Shown here piece after piece: positions 6,497 through 9,754 of a stretch of DNA of 9,754 nt. The translations under genes and the position numbers were made by a program. Position 1 is the stretch's first letter; every line of letters starts with the position of its first letter. Under the pieces are notes generated by a model. It saw nothing but the letters and a program-made list of their open reading frames with translations, had not been told where the DNA came from and did no database searches. The DNA comes from an uncultured Flammeovirgaceae bacterium (GTDB lineage Bacteria; Bacteroidota; Bacteroidia; Cytophagales; Cyclobacteriaceae), in the NCBI GenBank assembly GCA_946480685.1, contig CAMLLI010000087.1:1-9754 (forward strand), given 5' to 3'.

Positions 6497-7009
6497 CTAC
6501 TTGTTCTCGCTATTCGTAAATCTTTTTATTCTTTCTCCAAGATCACTGCTTTCGTTCATCGTGGAGTAAAGCTTGGTAATTTTATCCAAAGCAATTTTGC
6601 CAACAATATCCAGTACAAACAGGTTTGTAGAATCGTTGATGAGCACCAGCATTCCTTTGGTGTCACCATTTTTTTCTTTAATAAAAACATCAAAGTTCTT
6701 ACCCTGGTAGCGACTGCTCATGGCTTCTTCGAACGACTCACCTTTGTAGTCTTTTACAATTGTTTTATAGTCACCGTCAGCAAATTTTGAGCGCTTGTCG
6801 ATCATGAGAAATTTAAGTTTCTCAATGTCTTTGATTAATGCGTCCAGCTCTTTGTCTTCGCTCTGGTTGAGCATGCGAAGAGTATTGTTATAGAAGAAGA
6901 ATGCGCGTGAGTTGTCGCTATATTTCTTTTGTAAGGCTTCAGTGGTAGCACTTTGTGCATGAGCCATTGTTACTGCTGCCACCAGCAGAAGGGTAAGTAT
7001 AAATCGCAT
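6497..7009 (-). CDS. secreted DUF4252 family protein, third paralogue
   Basis: A 170-residue protein with an N-terminal signal peptide (MRFILTLLLVAAVTMAHAQ, cleavage probably after AHA), so exported to the periplasm or beyond; there is no lipobox Cys. The mature part shows the DUF4252 pattern seen in its two neighbours: an EDKELDALIKDIEKLKFLMI region (51-70), a middle SFEEAMSSRYQGKNFDVFIKE (92-112), and a C-terminal LVLINDSTNLFVLDIVGKIA region (121-140) ending in a charged tail. DUF4252 proteins are small exported proteins of the Bacteroidota, often next to ECF sigma/anti-sigma genes; no biochemical function is established that I know of. The start ATG 7009 lies 4 bp after the previous DUF4252 stop, which signals tight co-expression. 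This copy differs clearly in sequence from the other two. Confidence 0.82.
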   Translation of the reverse strand: MRFILTLLLVAAVTMAHAQSATTEALQKKYSDNSRAFFFYNNTLRMLNQSEDKELDALIKDIEKLKFLMIDKRSKFADGDYKTIVKDYKGESFEEAMSSRYQGKNFDVFIKEKNGDTKGMLVLINDSTNLFVLDIVGKIALDKITKLYSTMNESSDLGERIKRFTNSENK

Positions 7010-7013
7010 GGGG

Positions 7014-7496
7014 TTATAGACTGGTTAGTTTTTCTTTGGAGTTTGAGTGCAGCAACTTCTTAGGATCAAGATAACCTTTTATTTCAATTGCAGCTACTTC
7101 GTCTTCACCTTCAATCAAAACAAAATACAGATTCTTGTTCTTGCCACGTTCCTGCATATATACTGTAATGTGATCGCCATCTTCGCTGGCCGAAACCATT
7201 TCTTCAAAATGATCATTGCGTAACACTTTTTTAAAGCCGCTCACTTTGAGTTTTCGTTTCTCAAGTTCTTCCATGGGGGCAACGATAAAGCGAACACTGT
7301 GTACTTCACCAAATTCTTCTTTGACATCTGAATCACCGGAGAGCCACAGGGCCGTTCTCAAAACGAATCCGCCAACTTTAAAGGATACTACATCTTCAGC
7401 ATCATTAAGGCTTTCTCTGAAAGTGAGGAAGCTTTCGCTTTGTGCGAAGGTTGTAAGCGAAGCGAGTGTACATACGAGAGCAAATATACTTTTCAT
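7014..7496 (-). CDS. secreted DUF4252-like protein, second paralogue (divergent)
   Basis: I start this gene at ATG 7496, giving a 160-residue protein that begins with a clean signal peptide (MKSIFALVCTLASLTTFAQ). An upstream in-frame ATG at 7550 would add 18 residues (MQRLFRWLHLMSKVNPTT) in front of the signal and would lie upstream of the candidate promoter at 7523-7549, so I reject it. The mature part is a divergent DUF4252: VHSVRFIVAPMEELEKR (65-81), HFEEMVSASEDGDHITVYMQ (96-115), and LYFVLIEGEDEVAAIEIKGY (123-142). It lacks the helical stretch that precedes the core in the other copies and instead has VVSFKVGGFVLRTALWL (36-52), which may be a buried or membrane-contacting strand or helix. 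The 4-bp gap to the next DUF4252 gene ties them together. The function is unknown. Confidence 0.75.
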   Translation of the reverse strand: MKSIFALVCTLASLTTFAQSESFLTFRESLNDAEDVVSFKVGGFVLRTALWLSGDSDVKEEFGEVHSVRFIVAPMEELEKRKLKVSGFKKVLRNDHFEEMVSASEDGDHITVYMQERGKNKNLYFVLIEGEDEVAAIEIKGYLDPKKLLHSNSKEKLTSL

Positions 7497-7522
7497 AGTT
7501 GTGGGGTTTACTTTGCTCATAA

Positions 7523-7551
7523 GATGCAACCAGCGGAACAAGCGTTGCATC
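7523..7551. promoter_or_regulatory. 8-bp hairpin overlapping a candidate ECF-type promoter before the second DUF4252 gene
   Basis: GATGCAAC (7523-7530) and GTTGCATC (7544-7551) form a perfect 8-bp inverted repeat with a 13-base loop. On the minus strand the same bases read TGCAAC, 17 bases, then CATCTTA, close to the TGTAAC-N16-CGTCTT element in front of the sigma gene. The CATC block would be the -10 site, 26 bp before the ATG at 7496. It may be an ECF promoter, an RNA structure, or both; the sequence does not decide. Confidence 0.45.
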
Positions 7552-7560
7552 GGAATTTAA

Positions 7561-7600
7561 AAGTCAGGCGATATATTTTTGATGTTATACCACCTGACCT
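7561..7600 (-). terminator. possible intrinsic terminator or attenuator after the first DUF4252 gene
   Basis: Shortly past the stop of the gene at 7615-8142, the minus strand can fold GTCAGGTG with CGCCTGAC (7591-7598 against 7563-7570; one G-U pair), then runs into TTTTAAATT. The stem is good but the loop is about 20 bases and the T-run has only four, so it may act as partial attenuator rather than full terminator. Confidence 0.4.
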
Positions 7601-7614
7601 GATTAAATTATATC

Positions 7615-8142
7615 CTAATTCTTTTTGCCGCCTTCGTTCATTTTCTCAAGCTTCTGCAAACCGTCAACATTCATCTTCTTGCCGATCTTTGAAACCTGCT
7701 TCAGGTCTATCTCACCGAAGAGACTCATTACCATAAAATCATTGGCACCGCCCATGATCATCACCAGTTCAGAGATCTTTCCACCGCTCTCCTTGATATA
7801 GAACTTCATATCTTTATCCTTATCGCGCACCGACATCAGTTCTTCAAACTCTTTGGTAGGAATAAGTGCAAAGGCTTCTTTATACAATGCCCGTGCATCG
7901 GATGTATTTTCTTTGGCCAGTATACGCAAGCCTTTCAGCTTGCTGATCGCGTTCAACACTTCCTGGTCTTCTTTACTTTCCACTTCCATGTTTGTAAACA
8001 GGTTGAACATTTTGCTGCTTACCGTTACTTGTGAAAATGATTCGTCACTCTGGTATTTGGTGAAGAATTTAGAGATAGCATCCTGTGCAAATACTGCGTT
8101 TACAGCTACCATCATCAGCGCGATCATCAATATCTTTTTCAT
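7615..8142 (-). CDS. secreted DUF4252 family protein, first paralogue
   Basis: This 175-residue protein is the most typical of the three DUF4252 members. It has a signal peptide (MKKILMIALMMVAVNAVFAQ, cleavage near the VFA-Q junction, no lipobox), then KFFTKYQSDESFSQVTVSSKMF (25-46), EDQEVLNAISKLKGLRILA (58-76), EFEELMSVRDKDKDMKFYIKE (98-118), and ISELVMIMGGANDFMVMSLFG (123-143), followed by an IDLKQVSKI segment and a Lys/Glu-rich tail. The alternating segments suggest a small alpha/beta fold outside the cytoplasm; that is inference. It follows the anti-sigma-like gene after 63 bp, in which I see no clear promoter. Proteins of this family beside an ECF sigma factor are a known Bacteroidota arrangement, so it is probably a target or a partner of that system. 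No enzyme residues are recognisable. Confidence 0.85.
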   Translation of the reverse strand: MKKILMIALMMVAVNAVFAQDAISKFFTKYQSDESFSQVTVSSKMFNLFTNMEVESKEDQEVLNAISKLKGLRILAKENTSDARALYKEAFALIPTKEFEELMSVRDKDKDMKFYIKESGGKISELVMIMGGANDFMVMSLFGEIDLKQVSKIGKKMNVDGLQKLEKMNEGGKKN

Positions 8143-8205
8143 ATATAGTATATTTTCTTTTGTTAGATTTTAACGTGTGCCTGCGTGGGTGTGTGATCTT
8201 GATTC

Positions 8206-8724
8206 TTACAGCTTTGAATTTTTTCCTTTGTCTTTCTTTTGAATTTCTTCCTGTGCTTCGTTGAACATGTTCAGTTTCTTTGCCTGACTTTCTGCCGTAC
8301 CGAAACTTTTGGAGATCATCAGCAATGCTTTTTTAGTTTCTTCGAATGCGAGCTGCGGGTCGTCATACGTGTCCACTACTTCCTGCGGTGTTGTGTCGCG
8401 TACTTCTTTGCGTACAAACCATACAGCCATTACCAGCACAGCTATACCGGCCGCTATACGCATGGAGTTGTAAAAGAGCTTTACGAGTTTACCTTTCTTT
8501 TGCGGCTGTACATTTTGCATGACGGCAGCATCAAACGCAACATCGTTCAGTGTCTTTTTTTTGTTTTCTTCAAAGTAGCGGAACAAGGCAGCAGTTTCTT
8601 TCCACTGCTCAGGTATGTCTCCACCTTTAAAGTACTCGCGTAGCTGTTGCTCTTCTTCGAGAGAAGTCTCGCAGTTCCAGTACTTACTTAGTAATTCTTC
8701 AATCCGGTTAGAGTCCATAAGCAT
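8206..8724 (-). CDS. anti-sigma-factor-like single-pass membrane protein
   Basis: The 172-residue protein overlaps the end of the sigma gene (17 bp from ATG 8724; 11 bp from the second ATG at 8718, equally possible), so the pair is translationally coupled. Residues 1-87 are cytoplasmic and start with IEELLSKYWNCETSLEEEQQL, a form common at the N-terminus of anti-sigma proteins in this phylum. One membrane helix covers about 88-105 (RIAAGIAVLVMAVWFV), then a periplasmic part of about 65 residues with DPQLAFEETKKALLMISKSFG (122-142) and a charged end. I see no zinc-binding HxxxCxxC motif, so if it holds the sigma factor it does so without that site. The position right after an ECF sigma gene, plus topology, make an anti-sigma or sensor role likely. 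The rejected alternative is a simple membrane-anchored structural protein of the operon. Confidence 0.78.
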   Translation of the reverse strand: MLMDSNRIEELLSKYWNCETSLEEEQQLREYFKGGDIPEQWKETAALFRYFEENKKKTLNDVAFDAAVMQNVQPQKKGKLVKLFYNSMRIAAGIAVLVMAVWFVRKEVRDTTPQEVVDTYDDPQLAFEETKKALLMISKSFGTAESQAKKLNMFNEAQEEIQKKDKGKNSKL

Positions 8725-9220
8725 TGATCTTCATCAGTTTTTCGCGCACTGCATTTCTGGCTCTGAACAGGTTAACCTTTACCTGGTTCATGTCCAGTTC
8801 GAGTATCTCGCAGATCTCGTTGTAACTATACCCTTCCACATCCCGAAGGTGTATTACCTGGCGTTGCTTTTCGGGCAACGATGCTATCAATTGGTTGATT
8901 CGCTGCATACTCTCATGTATTTCAGTTGATTCATGAGGCGTTAACGCTTCGTGTTGAACATTAAAACTTTCTTCAATCGGATGGGTTTGTTTCCGGTTTA
9001 TCGAGCGGATGCGATCCAGCGAGAGGTTACGGGTGATGCGCATACACCAGGCCTCCCAGTTCTGTACTTCATTCATCTGCTCGCGACCATTCCACACGCG
9101 GATAAATACTTCCTGCACTACATCTTTTGCTTCTTCTTCACTTCCCACAAATTTTAGTGCGAAGCGGAAGAGCTTGTTCTTGACTGGCAGTACCCGGGTT
9201 TGAAATGATTCGAGGTTCAT
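8708..9220 (-). CDS. RNA polymerase ECF-type sigma-70 factor
   Basis: A 170-residue protein with the two-domain build and length of an ECF sigma factor, which directs RNA polymerase to a small set of promoters, often in envelope response. Sigma region 2 spans about residues 10-75, with the core-binding DVVQEVFIRVW (33-43) and the -10 reading helix NWEAWCMRITRNLSLDRIR (54-72). Region 4 spans about 107-162 with SLPEKQRQVIHLRDVEGYSY, then NEICEILELDMNQVKVNLFRAR, the -35 binding helix-turn-helix. The linker (about 76-106) is His- and Glu-rich. The start is ATG 9220. The anti-sigma-like gene overlaps its end. A TGTAAC-N16-CGTC element lies 21 bp upstream, close to classic ECF promoters, so the gene may activate itself. 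Which ECF group it belongs to is not decided here. Confidence 0.93.
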   Translation of the reverse strand: MNLESFQTRVLPVKNKLFRFALKFVGSEEEAKDVVQEVFIRVWNGREQMNEVQNWEAWCMRITRNLSLDRIRSINRKQTHPIEESFNVQHEALTPHESTEIHESMQRINQLIASLPEKQRQVIHLRDVEGYSYNEICEILELDMNQVKVNLFRARNAVREKLMKINAYGL

Positions 9221-9240
9221 CCGTTGAAATTCAAAGGCAA

Positions 9241-9266
9241 GACGGCAGGGAAATGGGGATGTTACA
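9241..9266 (-). promoter_or_regulatory. candidate autoregulated ECF promoter upstream of the sigma gene
   Basis: On the minus strand TGTAAC (9266-9261), 16 bases, then CGTC (9244-9241, continuing TTG) fit the -35 AAC and -10 CGTC pattern of ECF sigma promoters. The start codon lies 20 bases further on, giving a leader of about 14 bases. Upstream is an A/T-rich stretch (about 9270-9300), which could act as UP element. The same pattern, one base longer, is in front of the second DUF4252 gene. Confidence 0.6.
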
Positions 9267-9318
9267 AGTGGAATTTATTTTTTTCTAAAATTTTCTTCCT
9301 GCCCTCAAAATACGAAGA

Positions 9319-9339
9319 AACAGCCATACAGAGGCCGTT
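9319..9339. terminator. bidirectional hairpin terminator between the beta-barrel and sigma genes
   Basis: AACAGCC (9319-9325) pairs with GGCCGTT (9333-9339), one G-U pair in one orientation, around a seven-base loop. It lies 24 bases past the beta-barrel stop on the minus strand, where it is followed by TTTCTTCG; on the plus strand it is followed by a clean TTTATTTTTTT run. It most likely ends the beta-barrel transcript and insulates the sigma promoter. Confidence 0.6.
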
Positions 9340-9362
9340 TATTTTTTTGAGCGTTGAGGACT

Positions 9363-9754
9363 TTACAACCTCCAGGCTACGCCAAATCCGGCCAGTAACG
9401 ATTTTCTGCGAAAGCGGTCGTTGGGCTCGGGCGAGGTTTGAATATCGCTTTGTGTTGTATACTCTGTGAAAAGAAACTGGACACCGGCTTTGAGGCGAAT
9501 GCGATCGTTTAAACTATAGCGGGCATATAACTCAGAGTTGAGACTTCCCTTATCATTGTCGCTAATAAGTAAAGCATTGAACGATGTTACGTCAGCTTTT
9601 TCCGGTACATGTGATTGGCCGTTGATATAGGTGCCATTTACCCCGCTTCCAAATGAATAACCAATGGCATCAATGCTAAAGCCTATAAATACCTTATCGG
9701 AGAAATGGTAGCCGAGGTTGATCAGCAGGTTTACGGTATTTACCTGTGGTGATT
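9363..9754 (-). CDS. outer-membrane beta-barrel protein, C-terminal part (5' end outside window)
   Basis: The minus strand is open from the right edge to TAA at 9363-9365, giving 129 residues without a start. The chain alternates polar and hydrophobic residues in strand-length pieces: NTVNLLINLGYHF, KVFIGFSIDAIGYSFG, SLNSELYARYSL, RIRLKAGVQFLFTEYTT, and a last strand SLLAGFGVAWRL at the end. Short turns with Asn, Asp and Gly, and a longer loop near the middle (about 40-62), fit a barrel in the outer membrane. The end residue is Leu rather than the Phe/Tyr of most barrels but is close to an aromatic Trp. The specific family (porin-like or outer membrane protein of unknown substrate) cannot be set from this part. 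It is separated from the sigma gene by a hairpin terminator and 142 bp, so it is probably a separate unit. Confidence 0.72.
   Translation of the reverse strand, partial: SPQVNTVNLLINLGYHFSDKVFIGFSIDAIGYSFGSGVNGTYINGQSHVPEKADVTSFNALLISDNDKGSLNSELYARYSLNDRIRLKAGVQFLFTEYTTQSDIQTSPEPNDRFRRKSLLAGFGVAWRL

Noticed and set aside
6470..6501. AGTAGT/ACTACT inverted repeat between the third DUF4252 gene and the exporter ATPase
   Set aside because: Only six pairs with a 20-base loop and no T-run; too weak to call a terminator.
7497..7550. Extended start of the second DUF4252 gene at ATG 7550
   Set aside because: It would put 18 residues before a clean signal peptide and begin at or upstream of the candidate promoter; ATG 7496 is the better start.
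9224..9469. Plus-strand open frame opposite the sigma leader and beta-barrel end
   Set aside because: It crosses a hairpin terminator and lies opposite the beta-barrel coding end; the product has no recognisable domain or start context.
1..9754. Many TATA-containing words and ATA isoleucine codons as a sign of foreign DNA
   Set aside because: They are spread over all genes of the window, so they look like a genome-wide habit and not a transferred segment.

Overview
The window looks like chromosomal DNA of a member of the Bacteroidota, probably a Cytophagales/Chitinophaga-type soil or water bacterium (lineage below phylum is inference). The reasons are three DUF4252 lipid-free exported proteins behind an ECF sigma/anti-sigma pair, starts without Shine-Dalgarno sequences, perfect TAnnTTTG -7 boxes in front of two genes, a SemiSWEET gene, and a Tat-type GFO/IDH/MocA oxidoreductase. 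I see no RNA gene, CRISPR array, insertion sequence or phage gene.

Layout. 1-380 (minus): start of a GH30-like glycoside hydrolase lipoprotein that runs off the left edge. 381-652: divergent intergenic region with a hairpin and a 9-bp direct repeat. 653-3127 (plus): two-gene ABC transporter (ATPase, then a 552-residue permease). 3117-3374 (minus): SemiSWEET sugar transporter whose end overlaps the permease end by 11 bp. 3538-4572 (minus): GFO/IDH/MocA oxidoreductase, whose Tat signal peptide is still encoded upstream but is cut off from its ATG by a stop at codon 2. 4690-6447 (minus): a second ABC exporter, BcrA/NatA-like ATPase plus a six-TM permease. 6497-8142 (minus): three secreted DUF4252 paralogues. 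8206-9220 (minus): single-pass anti-sigma-like protein overlapping an ECF sigma factor. 9363-9754 (minus): C-terminus of an outer-membrane beta-barrel protein, cut by the right edge.

How the parts may work together. Sigma, anti-sigma, three DUF4252 proteins and possibly the ABC exporter read in one direction from 9220 down to 4690, with small gaps until the exporter. A TGTAAC-N16-CGTC element sits 21 bp upstream of the sigma start, and a similar TGCAAC-N17-CATC element lies in front of the second DUF4252 gene. This fits a self-activating envelope-response regulon with an internal booster promoter. The proteins and motifs are seen in the sequence; the regulatory wiring is inferred. The GH30 enzyme, SemiSWEET and oxidoreductase hint at sugar handling but are not in one operon.
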